Of a stretch of 64,000 bases of DNA, positions 8,251-21,732 are shown piece by piece. Within the stretch, counting starts at the first letter, position 1. Every line of letters starts with the position of its first letter. The stretch covers positions 166,463-230,462 of the forward strand of contig NZ_JMHT01000022.1 of the NCBI RefSeq assembly GCF_001905655.1. The letters are read 5' to 3'. The translations under genes were made by a program, and so were the position numbers. The stretch is from Mycobacterium sp. ST-F2 (GTDB lineage Bacteria; Actinomycetota; Actinomycetes; Mycobacteriales; Mycobacteriaceae). The notes under the pieces are model-generated. The model saw nothing but the letters and a program-made list of their open reading frames with translations. It did no database searches and was not told where the DNA came from.

Positions 8251-9465
8251 ATGGTCACCAACGTCTCAGCCGTCCGCCGCTGGTCGATGCTGGTGATCGC
8301 CCTCGGCTCGACGATGTGCGCCAACGTCTTCATCAACGGCGCAGCCTTCCTGATCCCGACGCTGCACGGCGAGCGCGGCCTCGACCTGTCGCGTGCCGGC
8401 CTGGTCTCCGCCATGCCGAGCTTCGGCATGGTCCTGACGCTCATCGCGTGGGGCTGGGTGGTCGACCGGGTCGGCGAACGGTTCGTGCTGACCGTCGGGT
8501 CGTTGCTGACCTCGGCGGCGGCGTTCGCGGCGGCGTGGGCCGACTCGTTGGTAGCGGTCGGAGCCTTCCTGTTGTTGGGCGGCATGGCGGCCGCGAGTTC
8601 CAATTCCGCGAGCGGCCGGCTGGTGGTCGGCTGGTTCCCGCCCGAGCAACGCGGGCTCGTGATGGGCATCCGCCAGACGGCGCAGCCACTCGGAGTTGGG
8701 CTGGGCGCCTTGGTGATTCCGCGCCTGGCCGAGTCGTCAGGGGTATCGGCCGCGCTGTTGTTCCCCGCGATCGCCTGTCTGGTCGCCGCCGTGGTGACCG
8801 TCATCGGCGTCATCGATCCGCCCCGGCCGCCCCGATCCTCCGCCCCCGCAACCGATCTGGCCAATCCCTACCGCGGGTCGTCGGTACTGGCGCGCATCCA
8901 TGCCGTGTCGGTGTTGCTGGTCGCGCCGCAGTGCCTGGTGTGGACCTTCTCGCTGGTGTGGCTGATGACAGCGCACGGCTGGTCGGCCGGCGCGGCGGGC
9001 GCGATGGTTACGGTGGCCCAATTGTGCGGTGCCGCAGGGCGAATCGGCGCCGGCCGGTGGTCGGACCTGACCGGTTCGCGGCTGCATCCGGTGCGGGTGA
9101 TCGCCGTCCTGGCTGGTGCCACCATGGGCCTGCTGGCGCTGTGCGACTACCTGCACTGGCCGGTCGCGGTTTTCCTGATGGTGGTGGCGTCGGTGGTTAC
9201 CGTGACCGATAACGGGTTGTCCTTCACCGCGATTGCCGAAATCGCCGGGCCGTTCTGGAGTGGCCGGGCGCTGGGTGTGCAGAACACGACGCAATTGCTG
9301 ACGGCAGGCATCGTGCCGCCGGTGTTCGGCGCCCTGATCGGAGCCTTCGGGTTCCCGGCCGCGTTCGCGGTGTGCGCGCTGTTCCCGGTGCTGGCCGTGC
9401 CGTTGGTCCCGGTGGCCGCAGACCCGTTGCGCGCCAAGCCCGTTCCCGCCCCCGCCGAGCATTGA
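8251..9465 (+). CDS. MFS transporter
   Basis: This 404-residue integral membrane protein has about twelve hydrophobic segments and major facilitator signatures. Loop 2-3 carries WGWVVDRVGERFVLT near residue 69, and the motif-A-like repeat in the second half is AAGRIGAGRWSDLTGSRLHP near 259. The segment SNSASGRLVVGWFPPEQRGLVMGIRQTAQPLG near 117 is typical of bacterial oxalate/cyanate-type carriers. The substrate cannot be inferred. The ATG at 8251 is preceded by the TTGAGAA region. From memory, the M. tuberculosis counterpart is followed almost directly by leuB, whereas here about 25 kb of other genes intervene. Confidence 0.88.
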   Translation: MVTNVSAVRRWSMLVIALGSTMCANVFINGAAFLIPTLHGERGLDLSRAGLVSAMPSFGMVLTLIAWGWVVDRVGERFVLTVGSLLTSAAAFAAAWADSLVAVGAFLLLGGMAAASSNSASGRLVVGWFPPEQRGLVMGIRQTAQPLGVGLGALVIPRLAESSGVSAALLFPAIACLVAAVVTVIGVIDPPRPPRSSAPATDLANPYRGSSVLARIHAVSVLLVAPQCLVWTFSLVWLMTAHGWSAGAAGAMVTVAQLCGAAGRIGAGRWSDLTGSRLHPVRVIAVLAGATMGLLALCDYLHWPVAVFLMVVASVVTVTDNGLSFTAIAEIAGPFWSGRALGVQNTTQLLTAGIVPPVFGALIGAFGFPAAFAVCALFPVLAVPLVPVAADPLRAKPVPAPAEH

Positions 9466-9709
9466 GTGTGCGTCTACGCAGGTCACCACTCGCACTTTGT
9501 CTGCGCTGACGCGCAGTCAAAAGCGGCCCGGTCGGCAATAGTCACAGCCGTCACTCCAGTCCCGGTCTGCTTGCTGCATACCCATCTGGGATGCGGTATC
9601 GCCGGTGCTATCGGCCCATCTCAAGCCGACCGTGGGACCTGACGAGCCGACACGCCGAAGCGAAGCTCGGCAACCCCCACGCTCGGTGTAGAGACGAAGA
9701 CCGCCACGT
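9466..9709. other. Intergenic stretch at the left edge of the accessory block
   Basis: I see no convincing gene, RNA or repeat here. Short open frames on both strands have no recognisable residues. It marks the transition from core genes to the defence-type block. Confidence 0.5.
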
Positions 9710-11454
9710 TCACCCCGCACTCCCCTGGTAGCGATCTCGCACTTGAATGATCGATCGACGTCGCGCGGCGGTCAGCAAGTCCGCCGCGCCGAGTCTCATG
9801 TCACCGTAAGCCGAATGTGGGGCAACCCCGTTCGCACGTAACAACGGCTCGGCACGCTGCGAAACACTGCCCTTGACCCCGAACCACCCCAGCAGTTCAG
9901 TGACCGGGGGCGTGCCGAATCGGCCGATGGAGTGGTTGGCTCGGCAGATCACCCAGGCCACGGTGGCCGCTCCGCGTTCCAACGATGCCTTACGACGGAA
10001 GATCGCTGGATCGGCCACCGCAGCACGGCCCAGGAAGCGACGCATCGCCGTCCGGTGCTCGACATCGAAGAGCTCGTCTGCGCAGCGGTCGCACAGGGCC
10101 AGCACCGTCTCGACGGCGGGCCGGATGTCGTCGGCTATGCCCGCCCAGTCAAACGGCTCATCGTCCAATGGCTCGTCGGTCAGATTCTGCAACTGGAAAT
10201 GGCCGCCGACCATCGCGTCCAAGCGCTCGAGCATGATCTCTGCGAAGCTTGGGTCGTCATCGGCGAAGCCGCCGAAGCCCTCCCCCAGCAACCGGGCGGC
10301 CAGCGCCGCCGCACCCTGCGGACGATCCGTCCGGATCATCCGCTGAAATTCGCCTTCCCATCTGCCGACGGACGCCAAGGTGTCGGCCGTGAGGGTGGCG
10401 CTGATGCCTTGGCGGTGGTGGCAGTAGGCGATGAAGGCACGCAACAGACTGGGTAATTGTGCGAGATAACCCGTATCCGCCACTATCTTTCGCGGAGCCC
10501 AATCCACGAGAAGGATCTCTACGTTGACGGGGCTCCACCGGTAGGGGTCACCGGGTCCCCACTCGGTCGCGAACCACAAGATCGAGTCCAGCAGACCGTG
10601 CGCATCGGCGGTATCCATGGCGTCACCGAACCGCGAGGCGAAGAAATCGTCGGCGATTGCCGTTCTCTCCTTGTCAGTCCATTCATGACGTTCCGGAACC
10701 GCGCCTCCGGCAGGCTGCATCCGGACCAGCCATTCGACCAGTGGCCGGCACATGGGCCAGGAATCGGATTCCGGTGGCGGGAACAGTCGCGAACCGTGGT
10801 CGATAGCCTTCTCGACTATCGCCCGCGCGTCGGCCGGATGGAACCGCGAGAGTGTCTGCCCGTCTTCAATCGACGGTTGCAGCTGCCGCAGCACGACTGA
10901 GATCGCTTCCGGAATGACGAACGCGTCTTTGACCACCGTGCCCATGTTGTGGTCCACATAAACCAGCGCCGTCAACTGCCGGCCGCCGGGGAGCGTCGCG
11001 CCGAAGAAATAGTCGTCACCGTCACCGAGAACGTGCGTCAGGAACCACACTTCCGGGTCGGCGCGGGTATCCGCCAGCGCGCCAAGCCAATTCGGCAACG
11101 TTGGCGGCGTGTAGTCAATTCGCGATCAATACGCGCCGCGATCTCCTGGTCGGGCACCATCTCGCGGATGACAGTCAGCGCGGCCGTGGTCTGCGCGAAA
11201 GAGGTACCGATCAGCGAGTCGACCAGCGCGTCGAGACTCGGGCCATCGTCATCGCGAGCCCAAGGATTGCGAGATCGTGGGTCGGTGGCAGTGATCAGCC
11301 CACTCACGAGTTCGAGCAGTGCCAGCGGCTGGTCAGAGCGCAGAGCAGACCGCAACGCCTGGAACAGCGGCTGGTCCTCAGGTCTGATCGAAGGCGGAGT
11401 CGGCACCGACCGAAGGTGACGCTTGGGTTGCTTGCCACGTGCGGACTTGGACAT
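9710..11454 (-). pseudogene. Hypothetical protein split by an apparent frameshift
   Basis: Two overlapping minus-strand frames look like one gene. The first runs 11454 to 11038 and supplies about 120 plausible residues (from MSKSARGKQPKRHLRSVPTP to a helical segment ending near AARIDRELTTRR). The second is open from about 11130 to 9710 and supplies about 470 residues (starting near PNWLGALADTRADPEVWF). The second has no good start; its first usable codon is a TTG at 11098 without a ribosome-binding site. A shift in the overlap 11038-11130 would restore one protein of about 580 residues. I do not recognise a domain; it is acidic and largely helical, with DPEVWFLTHVLGDGDDY early and a WAPRKI segment mid-way. 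A pair of coupled genes is the alternative. Confidence 0.55.
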
Positions 11455-11678
11455 ACCGGCCAGCGTAGGTTGTTGCCAACGGACGGAGGGTGAGCGAATC
11501 GCTCCTCGCTTACGGATTGGTATCGGATCGGGCTCGAAACCACGGGTCCGGAAGGTGTCACGGTGGCGCCAAGCCGGTCAAGGCCACCGGGCACCCATAC
11601 AAGCTCATCTTCGGGCGCCGGAACATCGGAGACGCTACTTGGCGTCGATCGGCGCCCACCCAATGGAATGAACCCAGT
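11455..11678. other. Intergenic region between the split gene and the XRE gene
   Basis: No gene is supported here. Small open frames are in unconserved composition. It probably holds the promoter of the minus-strand split gene and the terminator of the XRE gene, but no clear hairpin or hexamers stand out. Confidence 0.4.
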
Positions 11679-11972
11679 TCAGTCGCGCTCACTCAAGACT
11701 TCGGCCACCAACTTCGCTGCCGACATACCCAATGCATCGCTGAGCGCCACCAACGTTGATAACCGCGGATTGGCCGGGCGCTTGGTCTTTCGGTTGCTGA
11801 TGCCGCTTTCCAGCAGCTGGTAGTGATTCCGGCTGATACCGCTGGCTTCAGCCAGGGCTTCTTGAGTGAGTCCACGCTCCTCCCGGAGCCCCGCCAACCG
11901 TCGACCGAGAGCACCAGCGAGCTTTCGCTCGATCTCGGACTGCGGCACCCCTGCAATCTGCCGATACGCCAT
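11679..11972 (-). CDS. XRE-family helix-turn-helix regulator
   Basis: The protein is 97 residues from the ATG at 11972. Residues 20-60 are a Cro/C1-type HTH: LGRRLAGLREERGLTQEALAEASGISRNHYQLLESG, followed by a dimer-type tail (LSTLVALSDALGMSAAKLVAEVL). It is transcribed away from the helicase-methyltransferase-ATPase operon and is probably its regulator and its own. An alternative ATG at 11987 lies inside a perfect 14-bp palindrome that I read as an operator, which is why I prefer the internal start; neither has a clear ribosome-binding site. An unusual basic loop SNRKTKRPANPR follows the HTH. A solitary antitoxin is another possible reading, but no toxin partner is adjacent. Confidence 0.82.
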   Translation of the reverse strand: MAYRQIAGVPQSEIERKLAGALGRRLAGLREERGLTQEALAEASGISRNHYQLLESGISNRKTKRPANPRLSTLVALSDALGMSAAKLVAEVLSERD

Positions 11973-11983
11973 TCCGGCGTCGA

Positions 11984-12037
11984 CCATCTATAGATGGCGT
12001 AATATGCCGACTTGTCGGCTGCACCATCTATACATGG
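11984..12037. promoter_or_regulatory. Twin operator region of the XRE gene and the defence operon
   Basis: CCATCTATAGATGG at 11984-11997 is a perfect 14-bp palindrome. CCATCTATACATGG at 12024-12037 is the same site with one mismatch, exactly 40 bases away (about four helical turns). Between them is a second palindrome, GCCGACTTGTCGGC (12006-12019), and a possible -10, TAATAT, at 12000-12005 for the rightward operon. Paired sites between a divergent XRE gene and its operon fit cooperative repression. Confidence 0.65.
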
Positions 12038-12180
12038 CTCTCCCGACGGACGAAGGGAGCGTCGGGGTGGCCAGTCGACATGTCTGACGGTTGGCATACC
12101 CCTGCGCGCAACGCGCTCTCGGGCGACACCGGTTTGCAGACGACAGCGAACACCTCCAAGAAGTCATGCCTGGAGGTCGT

Positions 12181-15100
12181 GTGCAGCTAGAAGAGCTCAA
12201 ATCGGGACTCCGCATCGAAGGACTGATCCCCGCTGAAATCGTCACCGTGCTCGCCGCCCAACAGCACGGCACCGAGGCAGTCGAGCTGACGTACCGGACC
12301 AACAACGGTGCGCTCGGTCAGCAAGTCGTCTTCAGGAAAGACCAGGACCAGCTGCGTGCAGCCGCGGCGGCCAGCCGACCATTCGACGCATCAGCATCTG
12401 ACTACAAACTGGTAGCCGAGGCCCAAAGAATCAGCCTCGCAGGACTTTTCGACCCGATGCTGGCGGTGGCCACCAGCGACGTGCGTCCACTGCCGCATCA
12501 GATCCGCGCGGTCTACGGACAACTCCTCCCCCGGACGCCGCTGCGATTCCTCCTCGCCGATGATCCCGGTGCCGGCAAGACCATCATGGCGGGTCTCTAC
12601 ATCAAGGAACTCCTGCTGCGTGACGACGTCCGCCAATGCCTGATCGTCGCCCCGGGTGGCCTGGTGGAACAGTGGCAGGACGAACTGTTCTTCAAGTTCG
12701 GGCTGCGGTTCAACCTATTGACCAACCAGCTCATCGATGCCCACGTCGACCTCAACGTCTTCGAGACCAACCCGCTGCTCATCGCCCGTATGGACCAGCT
12801 GTCCCGCAACGAGGAACTGCAGGCTCAGCTCACGGAGACCGAGTGGGATCTGGTGATCGTCGACGAGGCGCATCGCATGGGCGCCCACTACTTCGGCGGA
12901 AAGCTGGAGAAGACCAAGCGTTTTCAGCTCGGCGAGCTTCTCGGCCGGATCACGCGTCATCTCCTCTTGATGACGGCGACGCCGCACTCAGGCAAGAACG
13001 AGGACTTCAATCTCTTCCTGACTCTGCTGGACCGTGACCGGTTCGAGGGCAGGAACACCAAGGCCACCGACACCGCCGACATCATGCGCCGAATGGTCAA
13101 GGAGGACCTCCTCACCTTCGACGGCAAGAAGCTGTTCCCAGAGCGCCGTGCCGAGACAGTGCCCTATGAGCTGACCGCCCTTGAACATTCGCTCTACGAG
13201 CAGGTCACCGCCTACGTCCGCGAAGGCATGAACCGCGCCGACCGGGTGGGCGGAAAGCGCAAGAACACAGTCGGATTCGCGCTCACCGTGCTGCAACGAC
13301 GACTCGCGTCCAGCCCCGAGGCGATCTACAAGAGCCTGGTCCGCCGAACCGAACGGCTCGAGCGCAAGAAGCAGGAAATCGTCAACGGCACCTACGTCGA
13401 GAACGAACCGACCGTCGATGTCGATGCCCTTGACACCGACGACTACAACTCCGAAGAGATCGAAGCGCTCGAAGAGGAACTGCTCGATGCCGCTACTGCA
13501 GCGCAGACGGTGGACGAACTCGACGCCGAGTTGCTCGAACTGTCGGAGCTGACCCGCGCCGCCAAACAAGTTCGCGATTCCGGTACCGATCGCAAGTGGA
13601 CCGAGCTGAGCAACATCCTTCACGACGAGGCACTGACGACGGATACCAACGGATGGCCGCGCAAGCTCATCATCTTCACCGAACATCGCGACACCCTCGA
13701 TTACCTGGCCGGCCGGATCCGCTCGCTGCTCGGGAAACCTGCTGCCGTGCAGGCCATTCATGGTGGGGTCCGGCGTCGGGAGCGCCGCCAGATCACCGAA
13801 GAATTCACCAAGAACCGAGACTGCCAAATCCTCCTGGCCACCGATGCCGCCGGCGAGGGACTCAACCTGCAGGCCGCGCACCTGATGGTCAATTACGATC
13901 TGCCCTGGAACCCGAATCGCATCGAACAAAGGTTCGGCCGTATCCACCGCATCGGCCAGGAGGAAGTCTGCCGGCTGTGGAACATCGTGGCCAGCAACAC
14001 CCGCGAGGGTGACGTCTTCGTCCGCCTGCTCGAAAAGATCGAAGAACAGCGGGAAGCCTACGGCGGCAAAGTTTTCGACGTACTAGGCGAAGCGTTCAAC
14101 GAGACCCCGCTGCGCGACCTGCTGTTGGAGGCCATTCGCTACGGCGAGCTGCCCGAGACACGCGCCAAGATGCAGCAAGTCATCGATCACAACGTCTCCG
14201 ACGGGCTCAAGGAACTGCTCGAAGAACGTGCCCTGGCGTCCGACCATCTCGCCGAGGCCGAGCTGGAGAAGTTGCGCGCGGCCATGGACGACGCGCGAGC
14301 ACGCCGGTTGCAGCCCCACTACATCGAGATGGCCTTCAAGGCGGCCTTCACCCGACTCGGCGGACGCATCACCAAACGTGAGCGCGGCCGATACGAAATC
14401 ACCAACGTCCCAGCACCTTTGCGCGACGGCAAGTTCGGGCCCGTTCCCACCAGATACGACCGCGTGACCTTCGACCTGGGACACGTACATTCCGAAGAAC
14501 TCACCCGCGCTGATCTGCTCGCCCCAGGCCACCCCCTCCACGACGCGGTGATGCACGAAGCGATCCGTCGCTTCAGTGAAACTCTCACCAACGGGACCGT
14601 GTTGGTGTCGGCGACGCTGGACGAGCCGCAGCTCCTTGTGGGTGTCACCGAAGAGGTGACCGACGCTACCGGCGCTTCGGTGTCCAGGCGGTTCGGCTAT
14701 GCATACGTGGACAGCCAGGGCGCCGTCAGGCCGGCCGGACCCGCTCCCTACCTGGACTGTGTCGCTGCGCCGGAGACGCCGGCAGTCACCGCAGCCCGCC
14801 AACTGTCCTGGCTTGCCGACGCCGAAGACCGCGCCACCAGCTGGATCATCACCACCCGCCTGCCGGAGTATCTGGCCGAGGTGCAGCCGCGTCGCGCCGC
14901 CGAACTCGCCAAGACCCGCGAACTGGTGACCAAACGGCTTGAGGGTGAACGCGATCGACTACTGCTCGATGCCGCAGTCGCATCTGAGAAAGAACAGTCC
15001 GGGGCCAAGCCCAAAGAGTCTGCGGAAAGCCTCAACCGCAAGGCCGTCGAACTTGACGCCCGCTTGCGCAGAAGGCTGGAGCTGCTGGACCGGCAGACGC

Positions 15101-15591
15101 TGATGTCGACCAAACCCCCGCGCATCGTCACCGCCGCACTGGTACTTCCTGTGGGCATGGTCGATGCCGACCTGCCGACCTCCGTGCCAATGCACGCCAA
15201 AGAGACCAAGGAAGTCGAGCGCCGCGGGGTCGATCTGGTGCTTGCCGTCGAACGGGCGCTGGGCCGCGAGCCGGTCGAGCAGGTCTTCAACAACAAGGGC
15301 TTTGACATCTTGTCAGCGGATGTGGACGGGGACACCTACCGCATCGAGGTGAAGGCCCGTATCGACGGTGCCACCGATTTCTTCGTCACCCACAACGAGG
15401 TGATGCTCGGCAAGAATGCCGCGCCCCGGTATCGGCTCGCCCTGGTGCGGGTTGACCCGCGCGGCGTCGAGTACGACGACGTGCGCTACCTCGACAATCC
15501 TTTCGCCTCAACGGATCTCGGCGACTTCGACGCCACCGGTGTACGAGGCGATTGGAACAAGATGTGGGACAAGGGAACTGAGCCATTCTGA
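12181..15591 (+). CDS. SNF2-type helicase with C-terminal DUF3883 nuclease-like domain
   Basis: The protein is 1136 residues from the GTG at 12181, which has GGAGG at 12172-12176 four bases upstream and begins at conserved QLEELKSGLRIEGL; a TTG at 12091 and an ATG at 12166 are weaker options. Superfamily 2 helicase motifs are clear: Walker A DDPGAGKT near residue 128, VDEAH near 227, MTATPHSG near 264, and the C-lobe TDAAGEGLNLQ near 555 with RIEQRFGRIHRIGQ near 580. Residues 1020-1120 form a DUF3883-like domain with GFDILS, then IEVKAR, a D...ExK pattern like PD-(D/E)xK nucleases. It is the first gene of a coupled operon; its TGA overlaps the ATG of the methyltransferase by one base. Likely role: translocation on and possible cleavage of foreign DNA. 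Domain calls are strong, nuclease activity is inferred. Confidence 0.9.
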   Translation: MQLEELKSGLRIEGLIPAEIVTVLAAQQHGTEAVELTYRTNNGALGQQVVFRKDQDQLRAAAAASRPFDASASDYKLVAEAQRISLAGLFDPMLAVATSDVRPLPHQIRAVYGQLLPRTPLRFLLADDPGAGKTIMAGLYIKELLLRDDVRQCLIVAPGGLVEQWQDELFFKFGLRFNLLTNQLIDAHVDLNVFETNPLLIARMDQLSRNEELQAQLTETEWDLVIVDEAHRMGAHYFGGKLEKTKRFQLGELLGRITRHLLLMTATPHSGKNEDFNLFLTLLDRDRFEGRNTKATDTADIMRRMVKEDLLTFDGKKLFPERRAETVPYELTALEHSLYEQVTAYVREGMNRADRVGGKRKNTVGFALTVLQRRLASSPEAIYKSLVRRTERLERKKQEIVNGTYVENEPTVDVDALDTDDYNSEEIEALEEELLDAATAAQTVDELDAELLELSELTRAAKQVRDSGTDRKWTELSNILHDEALTTDTNGWPRKLIIFTEHRDTLDYLAGRIRSLLGKPAAVQAIHGGVRRRERRQITEEFTKNRDCQILLATDAAGEGLNLQAAHLMVNYDLPWNPNRIEQRFGRIHRIGQEEVCRLWNIVASNTREGDVFVRLLEKIEEQREAYGGKVFDVLGEAFNETPLRDLLLEAIRYGELPETRAKMQQVIDHNVSDGLKELLEERALASDHLAEAELEKLRAAMDDARARRLQPHYIEMAFKAAFTRLGGRITKRERGRYEITNVPAPLRDGKFGPVPTRYDRVTFDLGHVHSEELTRADLLAPGHPLHDAVMHEAIRRFSETLTNGTVLVSATLDEPQLLVGVTEEVTDATGASVSRRFGYAYVDSQGAVRPAGPAPYLDCVAAPETPAVTAARQLSWLADAEDRATSWIITTRLPEYLAEVQPRRAAELAKTRELVTKRLEGERDRLLLDAAVASEKEQSGAKPKESAESLNRKAVELDARLRRRLELLDRQTLMSTKPPRIVTAALVLPVGMVDADLPTSVPMHAKETKEVERRGVDLVLAVERALGREPVEQVFNNKGFDILSADVDGDTYRIEVKARIDGATDFFVTHNEVMLGKNAAPRYRLALVRVDPRGVEYDDVRYLDNPFASTDLGDFDATGVRGDWNKMWDKGTEPF

Positions 15592-18401
15592 TGACGAACT
15601 CTACTGATGTGCCGAAGCGCAAGCTGATCGAAGTTGCGCTGCCGCTGGAAGCGATCAACAAAGAATCGGCTCGCGAGAAATCGATCCGCCACGGTCACCC
15701 GTCCACGTTGCACCTGTGGTGGGCACGCCGCCCCCTGGCCGCTGCGCGCGCAGTGTTGTTCGCGCAACTCGTCGATGACCCGTCTTCGAATCCCGAAGAG
15801 TTCCCCACCGACGAACTGCAGCGCAAGGAGCGCGATCGGCTACACAAGCTCATCGAGCGTCTTGTGGTTTGGGAGAACATTCGAGATGAGAAGCTGCTCG
15901 CCGAGGCGCATGCCGAGATCCTCAAGTCGACCGGGGGCAATCCTCCACCCATCCTCGACCCTTTCGCCGGCGGCGGCACCATTCCATTGGAGGCGCAAAG
16001 GCTCGGCATGGAGGCACACGCATCGGACCTCAATCCCGTTGCAGTGCTGATCAATAAGGCACTGATCGAGATCCCACCGAAATTCCGTGATCGGCCCCCG
16101 GTATTCCCGGGGCTCGCTGAGTCGGAGATCCGCTCGTGGAATGGCGCCGAAGGGCTGGCCGCCGACGTGCGGGCCTACGGGGCGTGGATGCGTGATGAGG
16201 CCGAGAAGCGGATTGGGCACCTGTATCCCAAGGCCACGTTGCCGGACGGTTCGGAAGCGACTGTCATTGCGTGGATTTGGGCACGGACCGTCACGTGTCC
16301 CAACCCGGCGTGCGGTATCGCGATGCCGCTGGTCCGCAGTTGGTGGTTCGGCAAGAAGAAGGGTAAGGAGGCGTACGTCGTGCCGTCCGTGGTGGATGGG
16401 ACGGTTCACTTCGCCATCGGTCGCGACCCGAAGGCTGCGCCCACCGCCGAGACCGACGGCACTGTTGGCCGCACCGGCGCCACCTGCATCGGTTGCGGGT
16501 CCGCAGTTGAGCTGAAATACATTCGCGCCGAAGGCCGTGCGGGACGGATGGGCGCGCAATTGATGGCCACTGTTGCCGAAGGCAATCGCACGCGCGTGTA
16601 TTTGGCACCGTCACTCGAGCATGAAGCCGCCGCACAGATTCCGCGGCCAGACGACGTACCAGGCGGTGAACTGCCGAACAACCCTCGCGACTTCAAGACT
16701 CCGAATTACGGCATGACTACGTTCGCCGACCTATTCACATCGCGACAGCTCACCGCACTCACCACATTCAGCGACCTGGTCGCCGAGGCCCGCGAACGAG
16801 TACTCGCAGACGCCCTCGCCGCCGGCATGCCCGAAGGCGACCGCCTTGAGTCCGGCGGCACCGGCGCTGCGGCCTACGCCGACGCGGTAGCGACGTACTT
16901 AGGGATCGTGGTGTCGAAGCTCGCCGATAGAAACGCAGCCATTGTCTCCTGGGATAGCAGCGTGAAACAAGAAGCCCCATCGCATGTCTTTACCCGACAG
17001 GCAGTTGCGATGAACTGGGATTACGCGGAAGCGAACCTATTCGGGACGTCAACAGGAAACTGGACTGATGCTGTACGTCGAACCTCGATTCCAGTCGAGC
17101 GTTTGGCGGCCAACGCAGACGGGCTTGCCAGTCAGCAATCGGCCCTAGACCGCAACTTCAGCAGCCTGCTTATATCTACTGATCCCCCCTACTACGACAA
17201 CATCGGCTATTCAGATCTATCGGACTTCTTTTATGTCTGGCTACGACGCTCGTTGCGCGCAATCCATCCTGGCCTTCTCAGCACGATGTTGGTTCCCAAA
17301 GCTGACGAGTTGGTCGCAAACCAGTACCGGCACGGCGGCAAGGAGGGTGCGCACGAGTTCTTTGAGAACGGATTCCGGGAGGTGTTCCGCCACGCGCGCG
17401 AGTCCGCACTCCCCGACTACCCGATCACCGTCTACTACGCCTTCAAGCAATCCGAGACCACGGCGGTTGGCGAAGCATCGTCCGGCTGGGAGACACTGCT
17501 TGAAGGCATGATTCGCTCAGGCTGGGCAGTCACCGCGACATGGCCGCTTCGCAGTGAGTTGAGCAACCGGATGCTCTCTCAGGGAACCAATGCCCTCGCC
17601 TCGTCAATCGTGCTTGCATTACGCCCGCGCCCTGAAGACGCACCACGCACCGACCGCCGCGAGTTCATCGAAGCTCTCAAGGCCGAATTGCCCTCCGCAC
17701 TCAGAGAATTGCAACAAGGCGCGATCGCCCCTGTCGACCTACCCCAAGCCGCCATCGGCCCAGGCATGGCTGTGTTCTCCCGGTACTCGGCAGTGCTGGA
17801 ACCCGACGGCTCCAAGATGTCGGTGCGTTCCGCGCTGGCGCGGATCAACGAGATTCTCGACCAGGTGCTCAACGAGCAGGAAGGCGATTTCGACTCGACC
17901 AGCCGATTCGCCATCGCCTGGTATCGCCAACATGGCTACGACACAGGTACTTTCGGAGACGCCAACAACCTAGCCAACGCCCGCAACACTTCCGTCGACA
18001 CTATGGATCGTGATGGCATCCTGATCAGCAGGGCCGGCAAGGTCCAGCTGATCAAACCGTCTGACCTGGCCTCCGACTACGACGTGCTCGCCGACCTACA
18101 CACCAGCAACTGGGAAGTCCTGCACCACCTGATCAAGAAGCTGGAAGGCGACGGCATCACCCCCGCCGGCGAATTCCTGCGCATCGCGCTGACCCGACCG
18201 GACGCAGCGATCGATGCCGATTTGGTGAAAGAGCTTGCGCACCTCCTGTTCCGGATCGCCGAGAGCAACGGCTGGACCAAGGACGCGCTGAGCTTCAACA
18301 GCCTGGTCACCAGCTGGCCCGAAATTCTCGATGTGGCACGTGCCGATGCTCCGGCAACGAGCGCACAGGGCACCTTGGACTACGACGAGGAAGACGACTG
18401 A
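15591..18401 (+). CDS. DUF1156 adenine-specific DNA methyltransferase with Zn ribbon (COG1743-like)
   Basis: This 936-residue protein opens with the DUF1156 segment: KLIEVALPLEAINKESAREK near residue 10, followed by STLHLWWARRPLAAARA near 37. The AdoMet-binding motif I is LDPFAGGGTIPLEA near 122, followed by the acidic SDLNPVAV near 144. The catalytic DPPY motif is STDPPYYDNIGYSDLSDFFY near 528, marking an N6-adenine (or N4-cytosine) enzyme of the order motif I, insertion, motif IV. The insertion holds a possible zinc ribbon, CPNPACG near 236 and CIGCG near 299. It starts on the helicase stop (TGATG) and ends one base before the ATPase start, so the three are coupled. The likely role is self-modification for an anti-phage system; the target site is unknown. 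Confidence 0.9.
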   Translation: MTNSTDVPKRKLIEVALPLEAINKESAREKSIRHGHPSTLHLWWARRPLAAARAVLFAQLVDDPSSNPEEFPTDELQRKERDRLHKLIERLVVWENIRDEKLLAEAHAEILKSTGGNPPPILDPFAGGGTIPLEAQRLGMEAHASDLNPVAVLINKALIEIPPKFRDRPPVFPGLAESEIRSWNGAEGLAADVRAYGAWMRDEAEKRIGHLYPKATLPDGSEATVIAWIWARTVTCPNPACGIAMPLVRSWWFGKKKGKEAYVVPSVVDGTVHFAIGRDPKAAPTAETDGTVGRTGATCIGCGSAVELKYIRAEGRAGRMGAQLMATVAEGNRTRVYLAPSLEHEAAAQIPRPDDVPGGELPNNPRDFKTPNYGMTTFADLFTSRQLTALTTFSDLVAEARERVLADALAAGMPEGDRLESGGTGAAAYADAVATYLGIVVSKLADRNAAIVSWDSSVKQEAPSHVFTRQAVAMNWDYAEANLFGTSTGNWTDAVRRTSIPVERLAANADGLASQQSALDRNFSSLLISTDPPYYDNIGYSDLSDFFYVWLRRSLRAIHPGLLSTMLVPKADELVANQYRHGGKEGAHEFFENGFREVFRHARESALPDYPITVYYAFKQSETTAVGEASSGWETLLEGMIRSGWAVTATWPLRSELSNRMLSQGTNALASSIVLALRPRPEDAPRTDRREFIEALKAELPSALRELQQGAIAPVDLPQAAIGPGMAVFSRYSAVLEPDGSKMSVRSALARINEILDQVLNEQEGDFDSTSRFAIAWYRQHGYDTGTFGDANNLANARNTSVDTMDRDGILISRAGKVQLIKPSDLASDYDVLADLHTSNWEVLHHLIKKLEGDGITPAGEFLRIALTRPDAAIDADLVKELAHLLFRIAESNGWTKDALSFNSLVTSWPEILDVARADAPATSAQGTLDYDEEDD

Positions 18402-18402
18402 C

Positions 18403-21728
<3,326 letters not shown>

Positions 21729-21732
<4 letters not shown>

